A DNA stretch of 25,943 nucleotides from Brachionus koreanus (GCA_016987375.1 PJRA01000401.1:49174-75116); one strand, 5' to 3'; counted from the first letter of the stretch, positions 1 through 10,829 are shown. Translations and numbers: made by a program. Notes: generated from the letters alone by a model not told the origin.

Positions 1-2
1 TG

Positions 3-98
3 AAGATTCCGACTGAGTACGTACAAAAATTGATTGAATCAATGCCAAAAAGAGTTTTGGCTTGTTATAAGGCCAAAGGCGGACATTTTAAATATTAA
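3..98 (+). pseudogene. 3' end of a Tc1-like transposase gene (cut by window edge)
   Basis: The open frame from base 3 to the TAA at 96-98 encodes 31 residues that contain LIESMPKR and end in KAKGGHFKY. This matches the conserved C-terminus of Tc1-family transposases (typically SMPRR followed by KAKGGHTKY). In intact elements the protein is a DDE cut-and-paste transposase acting at terminal inverted repeats. Only the tail is visible, so I cannot tell whether the copy is intact upstream. It is on the strand opposite to CNOT4, whose coding part ends nearby at 748, so the element may lie in the CNOT4 3' region or in a further intron. The terminal inverted repeat of the element could not be delimited. 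Confidence 0.8.
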
Positions 99-747
99 AT
101 TGTAAAAATTTTAACTTTTGCAACATACTGTAAGTATCAGTAAACAATTCTTTCTCAGAAAAATTTCCTATTTTAAAGGGTATTTCACAATAGAAAAGAC
201 AATTTTTTTACAAATAAAAATCTAAGCAGCTAACTAGATGAGTGAACTGAGCCAACCTTTATTTTATATTTAAAATTTTTTATTTTTTTTGGTCCTCAAT
301 AAAAATCTTATTTATAAATTTTTAAAATGAACTCTTTCAATTTTTTTTTTTAAATGTAAAATTTTCAAACCTAGACTAAAATATAAACAAATATTCGAAT
401 TGAGCTGATATTTCACAAACTAATAGCAAAACTTATATTGTATATTTTTTTTATGTTAAGGTCTGGGTTTTTGCATACTAGAGGCGCTCTGAACTCGATT
501 CATTCGACCTCCACCTTAAAATTTTTTGTATTTTCTATAAATTTTCTAAAAGTTCTTGTCCGATTAAGTGTACACAAATACCTAGAGCAAAACATTTCTA
601 TTATAAATTTCTCTAGTTATTTGGCCTTGAGTGTAACATACTTTTTTCAGGTAAATTTTTTGGTTTGCCAAAAAAATAGACTTTTTCATATTTTGAGTGA
701 ACAAACAAAAAAAAAAAAATTTTTATTTTGAAAAAAAATTGCTCTAA
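99..747. other. AT-rich stretch between the Tc1 tail and CNOT4
   Basis: Mostly A/T with homopolymer runs. It should hold the 3' terminal repeat of the Tc1-like element, but its border cannot be placed without the other end. A short GC-richer patch at about 470-515 is not recognised. The small plus-strand frame at 438-731 is low-complexity and is not supported as a gene. An AATAAA-like signal on the minus strand near 720-726 could serve CNOT4 mRNA. Confidence 0.5.
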
Positions 748-3700
748 TTAAATAAGTATCTTACTTTGAAGAGATTTTATCATTTGAAATTGTTGCTGAT
801 GAGCCTGATCCATAGCATTATTGTTCATTTGCTGTTGCTGCATCATGAACTGATGCAGCTGTTGTAATTTGGCTATATTTTCATAATTTTGATAATTGTT
901 GTAAGAATTGTGTAGCGAACTAAAATTATCGTAAAACGAAGACTTAACGTTTGATTGAGAGCCGTTGAGAGCAAAAGCAGGCGACAACGATCGACCTAAA
1001 TTGGAGCCAAAGTCGCTAAGACCGCTAATACCACCATTAGAGTTATTCGACGCGCTTATATGATCGGTCAGTGATATTATGGCCGGATCGTCCGGCCAAT
1101 AACTGCTTGAATTAGAATTGGCCACGTTTTTGTAAGAATTTGAGTGCGATGTTTGATTCGAATGAGCAAAATTGTTTCCGAAGCTAATATTGGCATTGGG
1201 AAATATTGACTTGAGGGCATTTATGTTGCCGTTTGGCATGGTTTTATTTTGAACAAAGTTGTTCATCGAAGGCGTCGACGAGGCGCTGTTGTTGACTGAC
1301 GAAGAGGCGGATGAATTTGTCGAGGTCGAGTTAGATGACGACGGCGTAGATGACGAGGAGATTTTTGTGTTGGCGAAGCCCGGCGGAGGCACCAAGCCAT
1401 TCGGTTTGTGATTCAAATTAAGCAGAGAATTTAAGCTGGCCGGCGCTGCCAGCGGGTTGCCTAGGAGTGGATTGTGCTGCAGCGACAGGAGAGACTCCAG
1501 CGACGGATTTTGAAATGACGCCTGCGAAAGATCTGATTTGTACAGCTGTTTTTGAAGGTATTCTAGCTGAGTTGGATTGAGTGTAGCGCTCTGGTTTGAG
1601 AGCGTCGTGTTCGCCAGTCTGGATGACATGCAATTTATGCCGTTTGTGTGACTATTGCTTTTGTTGTTGTACAAACAATTTTCGCTTTGCATCAAGTCCT
1701 GCAAAGCGGTCAACGACTCACCTAATGGGTCGAAGCCGAGATCTTCTTCGTGAAATAAACTGTTTTGTGCATTGAACGTTTGTTGGGCTTTTGTGTGCAT
1801 ATAGCTGTTGTTTGTTTCACTCTCTTTATTTTCATGACTCAATAAATTTAGTTGATTTTTAGCTTTAAGAAAAAAAATTACAATTTGAATTTTTTTTTGG
1901 AAATTTTTTTTTTTTAATGACTCAAAAATTTTGCGTTTTTTAATAGGATTTTTATTTCTAGCATCATTGTGCATAATTCTAATTGATTCTAATTCTAATC
2001 TAGTGGAAGGTGAAAATATGCTTAAAGTAAGATGGATATGGAGATGGGTACAAGATTGGTTTAAAAAATTCAATTGTGGTGATACGACACTTGAGAGAGA
2101 GAAAGGTTCAGGTAGAACAGACATTCTAAGTCGGAATGCGACTGTTGAGAAAAACACCATCACCTTGAATATGGAGTTACAATTAGGAGATCGTACTTGA
2201 AGAAAGACAGCCTGAAATCAAAAGAATATCCTATCAAAAAAGACTGCAAGAACTAAATATGACAACACTTGAAATTAGAAGACTAAGAGCTTGACTTGAC
2301 TTAATAAAGTTTAGTGACATTTTTCACATGGACTTCGAGATGATGGTCCCTTATAGGCCATCATTGCTTACAACTTCATTTGAATTTGTGTCGAATTTTT
2401 CATTGTTATATTTTTCCAGATCTAGGAAGAGACTAATGTTCGGGTCGGTTTTGAAATATCTGCTACTTGACATTTCTTTACTGTTTTTGATAATTTATTT
2501 ATTATTTAAAAAATAATTTAGGCGAAGCCTTGGCCGGTTGGAATGGAGACTTAGTCCTTTCTTTCAGCCACATGATTAATTTTTGATGTCGCACAATGTT
2601 GCAAAATTACAAAAAAAGTTAATTTAGATTTAGTTTAGTTTTTAAATTTTTTTAAATGTTAGAAAAGAAATTTACAATTTACATTAATTTGTCTGGAAAG
2701 ATTAAAAACTCATTATGTAAATTTTAATTAAGAAAATTTGAATTAAAATTAAATAATGAATAATAAGAAAGAATTTATGAAATTGGTGCTATTTTAAGGA
2801 AAAAATCGAACCGAGTTTTAAATTTTTTTTGGTAATTTACATTGTAATTACGCAAATCTTCACGGATTTGACTGTGTTTTTGATAGACTAAATTTATTTT
2901 AGAAAGCTATTTCAGTGAAGCCAAAAACTCCATTTCATGTGGTAAGCCAGGAAATATACAGTAGTATAACAGACAAGGAAAGTAGTAACCATTTGTCAAA
3001 TGACCGTTACACATCATAATCGATGATTTTTGTTCTAATAGTTAAAAATTTGTTCTCTAGATGAAACAAAGTGAAACAACTGTTTCTGCTTATTATCTTT
3101 TCAAAGTCTCTGCAATATGCACTAAAGCCAAATTTGTCCAAATTTATATTATGACATATTTGTAGAATTTTTCCAAATTTTTCTTAATAATGAAGAATTT
3201 TTAACATTTTGTTCTGTTCTATTGTACTAAATTTCACAAAACCGTATTGAGAGTTTTGAATGAAATTTTACAGTGCCAACGTGCATTGAAATTTGAAGCA
3301 AACAACTTAAAAAAATCTTTGAGCTGAACGTTTTTTTAGATGGATCATTTCTTGTGATGATAAATGGATCTATTTTCGAAATTATGATTAAAAAACTCAA
3401 TGGTTGTACCCATTTCAACAAGCTCAGTTAGTCGTGAAAAGAGAACCCTTTAATAAAAATGTGATGTTGTGTGTCTGGTGGAATATCCATGCAGTAATAT
3501 ACTTTGAGCTGATTTCATACTGTCATATTATGAATGCATAACTAACCTTCTTCATTCAGCATAAGATCTTTCTCCTTCTAATCATCACTTTGTCGTTCAA
3601 TGGTTCATTTTAATAGAAGACAGCATTTAATAACCAAGACCAAGTTTAAGAAGGGTGTCGTGAGTTTTTTGGCTCTTTAAAAGCCTTGGATGATACAAGA

Positions 3701-6215
3701 AAGGTATCGAACTATTAGTTATAGTCATCATAGATGACTAAAGACTTAATTTATTTATTTATTTATTCAATTGACGCCTTTAAGGCGATGTAAAAAATAA
3801 AAAATGTAAATAAAAATAAGACAATAAAAGAAACAAATAAATTTGAGCAGTTATTATAATTTCAATTTCAATGTTAATGTATTATGATTCTCTTTAATTT
3901 GGTTAATTAAAGACTTAATGGCTTATATTTTGAAGATTAGTTAGCGAATGATTTATTTTTTATTGATAAATTCAAAAAAAAAAATGCAAAATTTTTTTTC
4001 TCAACCTTTAATTCAAAATTTATTTATTTAAAAAAATTACTATTATTCTAGCATCATGAATTGTTATCTAGAACCGTTTTTTAAAAAATTTAAACTTAAA
4101 TATTTTTTGATAGAAACAAAATTTTATAATTTTTTAGCTTCTAAAAGCTTTTAATTCTTAGAAAATTTGATCAATTTTTAGAAAAAATATTTAAAGTTTG
4201 TACATTACTAAATTTGAAAATTTTAGTAATAATCTGCCGGGCTTTCTAGTGTCTAACAAATGCAGACAACAAAATATTACTATAATATTGTAAAGAATGA
4301 ATAATCCAATTTGTTATCTCATAATAAAATTAATTTTTGATTAATTAAAATTAAATTGAATAAAATATGTCTGTTGCACATATTAAAATAAGACAAAAAA
4401 TAAAACAGCATCAATGAGCCTAAAAATGATAGAAGATTTGCCTTACTGAAAAAAGAAAGCCAATATTTGTTTTTGGTAAAAAAGATGCAACATACTTTGT
4501 ACCTCTTGATGTATTTTTTTTTAAAAATTTTTTATTTTTAAAAATTTTAAAAAAATTTAAAAGAAAGGTTTTTATTTCAATTTGTATTTCAATTACACAA
4601 ATTTCATAGAGAGACTTTGACAGTTCAGCATTTAATTTAACTCAGACAAAAATTTTTACCAACGAAAAAAAAAAAAAAAATTTTTTTTTCAACATTGTAA
4701 AAAAATCGTCTTATGAATAAAGAAAATTTTTGGTCATTTGAAAATTTTTTTTTTTTTTAACAATTTAATCAATTTTAATAGACACTTGTTGTAAAAAAGA
4801 TTGTCTTTTTTGAAAGAATAAATATAGAATTAAACCTACTGTTTAGATCTAAGCCGTTTGATGTGTTTATGTTGTTGTTAGTGTCGGCGGTTTGTTGAAC
4901 AGGCGAGGCTTGTTGAGATAGATTATTTTGTTGTGAAGGCGTCAAAGACGAAGAAGAGGAGGAGGAGGAGGACGACGATGACTGAGTGTTTAAATTATTG
5001 GCTGATGTAGAGGGGATCGGCTCCGTGTTTGTGTTGACTGTAAGTGAGGTGACCGAGGCGGATTGTGAGTGAGCTGTGTCGCAAGAGGAGCCGGCGCTCT
5101 TGTGACTTTTAGTCGTTCGATGCCCGTTCGTCCTGCTCCGGCTCTTTTTCTGCTCGGCACACGCCTCCTGCTCACTTTCGGCCTCGACGCCGCCACTGCC
5201 GCTAGTCATCGGCGCTATATTCTGCATATTTTTGGGTATGTGCAACACAGTCTCGATTAGCTTGGACTCATAGTCCAAATGCTTGCCCTGAGACATTTCC
5301 TCTTTGGTGAACGAGGCGGCCTCTTCGCCAAAGTCGTGCAAGTACATGCAGTCCTGTTTGGGACAAGAGACACTTTTCAAAAAGTGACTACAGTATTTGG
5401 TCGTGCCCAGGCTGGCCTTGAGCGTCCGATTGTCTATTTGTATGTTGTTTACTGTTTGAATAGCCTTGAGCGCCTCTTCGGCCTTGCTGTACGTCAAATA
5501 GGCACTGGCGCTCGGAATCTAGAAGACAACAGATTTGACTTTAGTATGACGGTGACGCACAATTAATTTAAAATTGATTTACTTGTGAGCCGGCGTACTG
5601 CGGCGACTGGTTAATGACTACTTTGAGTATTTTGCCAAAGCGGCCGAAGTACTCGTTTTTTTTCAGGACCTCGGCGTCGGCAAGCCGCTGCGACAAGCCG
5701 ACTACGAACACGAGATTTTTTTGTACAACTCGAACATCGGCCAAGTGCAGGCGGTTCTCTCCGGACCGCTGCTGCTTTTTCTGCTGTTCTTTTTGTCTGC
5801 GTTCTTTTTTTATTCGTATAATTCTAAATGGAAATAGAGTTAGAAGAGCGGACGACGATTGGAAGGAGTGCGCGTCTTACTCGTCCTCGGACAGCGGCTC
5901 GAAATGGGCCGGGTTGTCCGAGTAGGGCTTGCGACAGGCCGGACACAGGCCGTTGCCGTCCGTTTTGAGTCTGTGCCAGCAAAACCTGCATATCTTAATA
6001 AAAAACAATTCTTATTAGCTATGTGTCTCAATGCATATACTTGAGAGCACTAGTTACTTGATAGCCGCATGTGCATGGGTAAAAGTTCGAGTCGTCTACC
6101 TCCAATGGCTCCATACATAGCGGACACTGCAAACATGATAAATATTAGAAATAGCTTGCGTTCTTGTTTACCTGAGACTGAGGCCTACCTCGGTTTGATC
6201 ATCTGAGGATGTCAT
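748..6215 (-). CDS. CNOT4: CCR4-NOT E3 ubiquitin ligase subunit 4 (NOT4), six exons
   Basis: Exons read on the minus strand: 6215-6189, 6126-6058, 5993-5881, 5823-5583, 5518-4840, 1862-748; all phases agree and give 747 residues. In order: a C4C4 RING finger (Cys10, 13, 27, 29, 34, 37, 49, 52), a basic linker, an RRM from about residue 106, and a C3H1 zinc finger (Cys193, 202, 207, His211), the typical order in NOT4 proteins. The tail is Ser/Asn/Gln-rich and keeps an acidic LGFDP patch at 418-422, as in animal CNOT4. The protein is a ubiquitin ligase of the CCR4-NOT deadenylase, acting in mRNA and co-translational quality control. The first ATG (6215-6213) sits nine codons before the RING. 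Intron 5 is about 3.0 kb; the others are 57-64 nt. The 3' end is uncertain because a good donor (GTAAGA) lies just before the stop. Confidence 0.92.
2018..2290 (+). pseudogene. Mariner-type transposase N-terminal relic
   Basis: The plus-strand frame contains WFKKF followed by CGDTTLE and GSGR. This resembles the end of the helix-turn-helix domain of mariner/SETMAR-like transposases (WF-KF-SGDFSLED-PRSGRP). After about residue 75 of this frame similarity fades and stops appear, so it is a decayed fragment. It overlaps the upstream part of a long minus-strand frame that continues from the last CNOT4 exon; that part is intron, so there is no real overlap of genes. It is antisense to CNOT4. Confidence 0.55.
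3054..3540 (+). pseudogene. Mariner-like element relic, copy A
   Basis: The block at about 3054-3116 resembles the terminal-repeat sequence seen again at 11594-11850 (shared GAAACAAAGTGAAACAACTG). From about 3339 a broken frame reads DGSFLVMINGSIFEIMI and then, after several stops, a segment matching the mariner core around the VMLCVWW-type motif, which is clearer in the sister copy at 11165-11420. Stops and frameshifts show that it is dead. It is antisense to CNOT4 inside intron 5. Confidence 0.6.
3739..3919 (-). mobile_element. 5'-truncated LINE 3' end with 12-bp target duplication
   Basis: On the minus strand the segment ends with a small hairpin (CGCCTT-T-AAGGCG, 3775-3787), then a spacer and an AAAT/TAAA-type short tandem tail (3750-3767). 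This arrangement is typical of CR1/Jockey-type LINE 3' ends. The 12-mer TAAAGACTTAAT flanks it as a direct repeat at 3739-3750 and 3908-3919, as expected for target-primed reverse transcription. The insert between is about 157 bp and has no coding part, so it is a severely 5'-truncated copy, or possibly a SINE sharing the LINE tail. It lies in CNOT4 intron 5 in the same orientation as the gene. Confidence 0.72.
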
Positions 6216-6437
6216 TTTTCTTTTGTTTTTGTTGTTGTGAATATAAATAGTTTAAAATAATTTATAAAATCTTAATAAAAAATTTTTGAATAATAAAGCT
6301 TCGATTAAGCAATTAAATTAAATAAGACCAGTGCTTTAAGACCCATTTTAAATGAGAGAATATTTCTTCTAGTTTCCAAATTTTCATACGAAATAGAAAG
6401 AACAAGAACGAACGATAATATATTCTCAATTTTAATG

Positions 6438-6493
6438 CTCTCTCTCTCTCTCTCTCTCTTTTTCTATTCTCTATAATATATATATTTATATAC

Positions 6494-6535
<42 letters not shown>

Positions 6536-6590
6536 TTGGCTTGTGTGCTTATAAATTCAAAATCTCAATTGCAATACACACATACACACA
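6438..6590. repeat. (CT)n and (TG)n microsatellites with inverted CA-rich partner
   Basis: A CT run occupies 6438-6459 and a TG run 6501-6531, separated by TA-rich sequence. At about 6573-6592 a CA-rich block (ACACACATACACACAAGCAC) can pair with the end of the TG run and the nearby GGCTTGTGTGC, giving a potential hairpin. The array lies about 225-375 bases upstream of the CNOT4 start codon. Confidence 0.85.
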
Positions 6591-6731
6591 AGCACAATAG
6601 CTCATTTAATTACTATAGCTAGTTTATAATAAATAATTTTGCATTTATTTTATGCTCATTTCAATCAAATATAATTTATTATAATTTATTATATATTTGT
6701 ACGATGCCTAATTTCTGTTTTTTCATTCAGA

Positions 6732-6779
6732 GAGGGCGGATGGGGCCGTGGTAGAGGGGGTCCTAATCTGTTTGGTCAA
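6732..6779 (+). other. Isolated GC-rich Gly/Arg-coding island (possible orphan exon)
   Basis: After a pyrimidine tract ending in CAG (about 6717-6730) comes a stretch of about 45 bases whose plus-strand frame reads REGGWGRGRGGPNLFGQ. This is the composition of an RGG-box RNA-binding segment. The rest of the local sequence is over 75 percent A/T. There is no convincing donor after it and no flanking coding exon, so it could be an exon of an unseen gene, a captured gene fragment or a retrocopy piece. Confidence 0.3.
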
Positions 6780-9371
6780 ATGTTCTACTCAAACATTGTC
6801 ATTATTATGCACAACGTGACTAATTTTTTTCATGTGTTCATAATTGTGATAGTTAAATCTAAATAAAAATTGAATTAGATCACATAATTATTCATCATTG
6901 TTCTTCTAGACCCATATTTTCAAGATTTTTGACCTATATTAAAATATTATGTAATAATTTATCATTTAATTAAACATAACCTCAATTAACTTGCTAATTT
7001 ATTATTTTTAATAATTTTTTTTGCTAGTCCAAATGGACACCACCGGTCTGAATTTTTTTTTATCTTTTTTTTATATATGAATATAAATTGTTAATAAATT
7101 TTTGACAATTTAAATATTCTTAATATTTGATGCATATGCTTAATGTTTAATCATCTCCTAACGTCAATTGTGTGTGTGTTTGCTTCACTAAAAAAACCAA
7201 ATGAAAATTTGCTTGTTATGAGATGAGTATTTTAAAAATCAACAATTTAAAATTCTTTAATAGTCTTTTAAAAAAGATCTATGCTAAAGCTTGTACACTT
7301 CTATTTAAATACGAAAGATTATTTTAAATATCAAAGAATATTTTAATATTATTTAAATATACTTTTTTTTTTTTTAATCAAATATTTTTCAAAGGCAATT
7401 TCAAAAAAGTCTGCTGTTTTCAAATTTCTGAAATGAATAATTTTAATTTATTTGAATGAAAATTTCAACAATTTTTTTATTAATAAATTAATTTAAAAAC
7501 TAAACTTTTTAAAAAATAAAAAATTCAAACATATTCAAATTTTTAAATCGAATTTTTTTGATTAGTGTAGCTGGTAAGATAAAAGTATTTTTTTTTATTT
7601 AGATCCTTTCAAATTTTTAATTAATTGAACTAAATCAAAATTTATTTGAGTGTTTAATGATGGTTTCACGAACATAAATAGAAATCACATCATTAAAATT
7701 CATACTCGTCTAATTATTATTATCACTTGAACTAATAAAAGAAAATTTATTACCATGGAAATGATAGCTTAATTTTTTGCTTTTGAAATTAATAAAAATT
7801 GTGCTCAAAACTATTCAATTAATTGTTTAGATTTTACAAAACAAATTTTCTAAATATTTTTATAATGGTTTTGTAAATATTTTAGATTTTTGTTTTAATT
7901 TTTTTTTTCTATAAAGTGCTTAGTCTAATCTTACAAAATTCTTTTTAAACCCAATGCTTATTACAAAAAAAAGAAAAATCTAAAATTTAAATATTTTGTT
8001 CAATTTTTTAGTTCAGAGCAAATGGGAAACACTGTGAGCCTTTATTAATCTTTCCTATCTTTCTTCCTTTTTGTTTCTTTGAGTAATTATGTTATTTTGA
8101 ATTTTTTTTTTAGTTTAACAAAACAAGCTTATTCGTGTTTAATCCATCATTTTTAATTTAAAAAACCGGTGAATTGCATTCTTAATTTAATTTAAAAATC
8201 TAAATTTGCCCTTTGTCAAAATCAATAAAATTTAATTAAGGAATATGCTTATGACTAGATTTATTTATTGTTTTTTTTTAAATGTTTGAAATTGGAAAAA
8301 TCTTGACAAATTTAATTAGAGTTACAGTTATATTTTATAAAATATTTTTTTCATTAATGTAATTGAGTTGAAATATTATTTGAGTATAAAAGATGAAAAG
8401 ACATTGTTAACTAATTCCCTATTGTCGATCACTTGGTGTAAGAACACTGAATATGACTGATCAAAAACACTAAATTATGCAAATAACCTCATGCTTAAAT
8501 TTGAGATGAACAAACGATCATAAACTTGTGAGAGAGATCAACTAAAATGGGAAATACCGTTATAAATTTTTACAAACAGAGTATATAAATATATATGTAT
8601 ATATAATCCATTTGCTAGATATGATACCAAGTTACTGATGTTATTGGACCTCTGTCGGTCTACTGTTGGAGTTTGCAGTTCCATTGTAGTCACCAAATCT
8701 CAAAACAGACTTTGATTGGGATAAAAATCTTGGTTGAAAGGAGACAAGTGCGTTTGAATCGAAGCCATATTTTTTCAACTTGAACAGGAGGATTTTTCAA
8801 TCAAATTTAAATTAAATTTAAAAAAAATTTGAATAAACTTTAAAATATCTAATAATTGATTTCATCTCTACGAACAGTAATCAAGCATATTTGCTGTCAT
8901 AGTTTGCCTGATAAAACACTCACCAGCCTCTTAGACCAGCACAGATTGTTGATAAAATCAAAATTGAAAAAGATTTGCTGAAATGATAAAAGTTAAAACC
9001 ATCTACAAACTAAAAAATAAAGTCAATATTAAATGTTCCATAGCTTAGAATTTTGTCTTGCATAAAAGCTGGTAAAATTTTGTTCCTCATTGATATTAGT
9101 AGTTTTAAAACACTTGCTTGAGTAACGTTCAATTAAATTTTTCTTGAATTTGAATTTAAGTCATCAGTTTTCATAATTTGGCATCTGTTAACAAAATAGC
9201 TTAGCAGTAGTATAATTGAGATGATTCACCAAAACCAAAAAATATTACTATTCAAAATGTCAAATAGGAAAAACAAGTATGTATTATTTGAAAGAGATCA
9301 AGAGCAAAGAAATGTATGAATACCGAAAATGGTTATAAAGAGCTTCAGTCCAGCTTTCATAATAAAAGGGG

Positions 9372-9790
9372 CTTGATGAATTAGACAAAAATAAGTCAAT
9401 AGGTACTGATGGCATTCATTCATATGTATTTAGAGAGTGTAGTGATGTATTATGTGGACCGTTGTCTTTATTGTTCAAACTAACATACGAGGCTTATATG
9501 ATACCACCGTGTTGGAAAAGAGGAAATGTTACTCCAGTCCACAAGAAGAAAGGTGGTAAAACAAATCTTGAAAACTAACATCCAATATCGCTATTATAAT
9601 GGAGAAGCTAATAAGAGATGAAATGGTATAGACATTTATTTATATATATTAATATCTAGAATATTGTGCGCCTGTCTGGAACCCTTATTTAAAAAAGGAT
9701 ATATTTAGACTAGAAAAAGTGCAAAGAGAAGAAACGAAACTTGTTTCACAAATAAGAAGTCTACTGTAGTGGGACAAAGTTAGTCTTCCT
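9372..9790 (+). pseudogene. Non-LTR retrotransposon (LINE) reverse transcriptase relic, internally deleted
   Basis: From 9372 the frame reads LDELDKNKSIGTDGIHSYVF and later PCWKRGNVTPVHKKKGG, then a stop where a PISLL block should follow. This is the start of the LINE reverse transcriptase (NKSPGPDGIHP, WKKANVTPIFKKG). After about 9600 sequence is missing, and from about 9660 the frame EYCAPVWNPYLKKDI ... LEKVQR matches the region just after the catalytic core. The catalytic YADD part is gone, so this is a dead copy. Its family looks like CR1/Jockey-type, related to the piece at 25160-25603. Confidence 0.8.
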
Positions 9791-9908
9791 GGTTTGTCAA
9801 CTTAGTTAAATTTAATAAATCCTTGGAATATTAATTAGTATTGTTATTATTGTAAAATAACAGATGAAAAAAATAATTTTAAATATTTTATTTAAAGAAA
9901 AAAAAAAA

Positions 9909-10647
9909 TTAAATTTGGAACAATTTAACGTTTCGTTCATTAGTTTTATACAAATACTTGTTCATTTTTTGATCAAAATTTTCGTTCATTCTAAACATGC
10001 ACATCTTTATTTTTTAATAAAAAAATAAATTAGAAAAAAAATTTTTTTTTCTATAAATTTTTTACTTGTCCATCTACTTCCTTAGAATAGCCAGTAGACA
10101 AGTTTTCAATTTTAAAATACAAATCGCTCATGTAGACTAAATCATTGATGAAATTCCGTGTTGCCAGCATTGACTGAACATAGACCAACAAATAAATTCT
10201 GTCACTAAGAGACTGAACTTTGGACAAAAATGAAAATAGTGTATGCTCACTGAAACCGTACAGACCAGCAACACTAAGGTCATCAACTATTAAAAACAAG
10301 TCTTCGGTCTCGTTTTGCTTAACAATTTCCTCAATCTTTTCAACCAAAAAATCAAAAACTTTAACTTCACTTTGAGTATATGACGAGCTAAGCTGTGACA
10401 AGATATCAAAATGAATTAAATTTTCCGAGTTCAAACTTGAACTAAAAGCTGACGAGTTTCCTAGTTTGGCTTGTACTCCTTTGTAATGACCAAGTGTTTG
10501 TGACAATGTAATGAAAATTGTTTTTACATTTGACTTAATTGTGTGAGAGAGCATATAATGGACAAAAAATGAGCCATCGGTGTTCGAGTCTACCAAATAG
10601 AATAAACTCTTTTCTTTTCCAAAATCAATAACTGTGCTAAAATCCAT
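9909..10647 (-). CDS. ELP6: Elongator complex subunit 6, two exons
   Basis: Exon 1 is 10647-10066 and exon 2 is 10004-9909; the 61-nt intron (GTAAAA...AAG) has an in-frame stop that would otherwise end the protein four residues into the intron. The joined protein has 225 residues against about 266 in human. Matching motifs include TDGSFFVHY near residue 28, LIVDDLSV in the middle and LSTGYSKEVDGQ before the splice; exon 2 supplies a tail ending NERNVKLFQI that aligns with the ELP6 C-terminus. ELP6 is a RecA-like ATPase-fold subunit without catalytic Walker motifs; with ELP4 and ELP5 it forms the hexameric ring of Elongator, which modifies wobble uridines in tRNA. A likely poly(A) signal lies on the minus strand near 9888. 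Confidence 0.88.
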
Positions 10648-10755
10648 TTTTGCTATTTATTTTAAATAAAATTCTAAAAAATTTCATATTTTCTTTTTAT
10701 TTTCGAGCAAAATTAACTTTACTTCATGTATAGCTTATCTCAAAGCATTCTTCCT

Positions 10756-10812
10756 GAAGCAGAATAGCTCAGTGTGCTGGAATATCACTTTGCGAACAAT
10801 TCAAATAGATAG
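10756..10812 (+). repeat. Possible tRNA-derived SINE fragment
   Basis: TAGCTCAGTGTGCTGG (10765-10780) resembles an RNA polymerase III A box with a short insertion, followed by an anticodon-arm-like CTTTGCGAAC. A B box is only weakly suggested by CAATTCAAATAG (about 10797-10807). It would not fold as a functional tRNA. It lies between the ELP6 start and a duplicated ELP6 5' fragment. Confidence 0.3.
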
Positions 10813-10829
10813 ATATGACATTGGCCTCT

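Larger units (their letters stand above)
1863..4839 (-). other. Intron 5 of CNOT4, loaded with transposon relics
   Basis: The intron is bounded by donor GTAGGT (from 4839) and acceptor TTCTTAAAG (ending 1863), joining phase 1 to phase 1. It holds mariner-like fragments (about 2018-2290 and 3054-3540), a LINE 3' end with a 12-bp target duplication (3739-3919), and a small GC-richer patch at 2520-2580 that I do not recognise. From 3920 to 4760 I see only A/T-rich sequence with homopolymer runs. Confidence 0.8.
6216..9360. other. AT-rich intergenic region upstream of CNOT4
   Basis: The right-hand side of CNOT4 with its presumed promoter. It contains the microsatellites at 6438-6531 and a GC-rich Gly/Arg island at 6732-6779 (listed separately). 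Two more small GC-richer patches, at 7027-7051 and 8010-8045, follow pyrimidine-rich tracts ending in AG, but no longer coding frame connects them. The 8640-8780 and 8870-8960 segments are less AT-rich and may be old transposon sequence I cannot assign. No gene is supported here. Confidence 0.5.

Noticed and set aside
1863..2163. Upstream 100 codons of the long minus-strand frame as part of CNOT4
   Set aside because: Similarity to CNOT4 begins only after the acceptor at 1863; the upstream part overlaps a mariner relic and is low complexity.
5069..5925. Plus-strand frames across 5069-5925
   Set aside because: They are antisense shadows of the CNOT4 RING/RRM exons, which have clear homology on the minus strand.
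10051..10065. Stop codon at 10051 as the end of ELP6
   Set aside because: The last four codons are intron sequence starting GTAAAA; splicing to 10004 adds a tail resembling the ELP6 C-terminus in phase.
10765..10807. Functional tRNA gene
   Set aside because: Only the A box is recognisable; there is no acceptor stem or proper B box, so at most a SINE fragment is possible.
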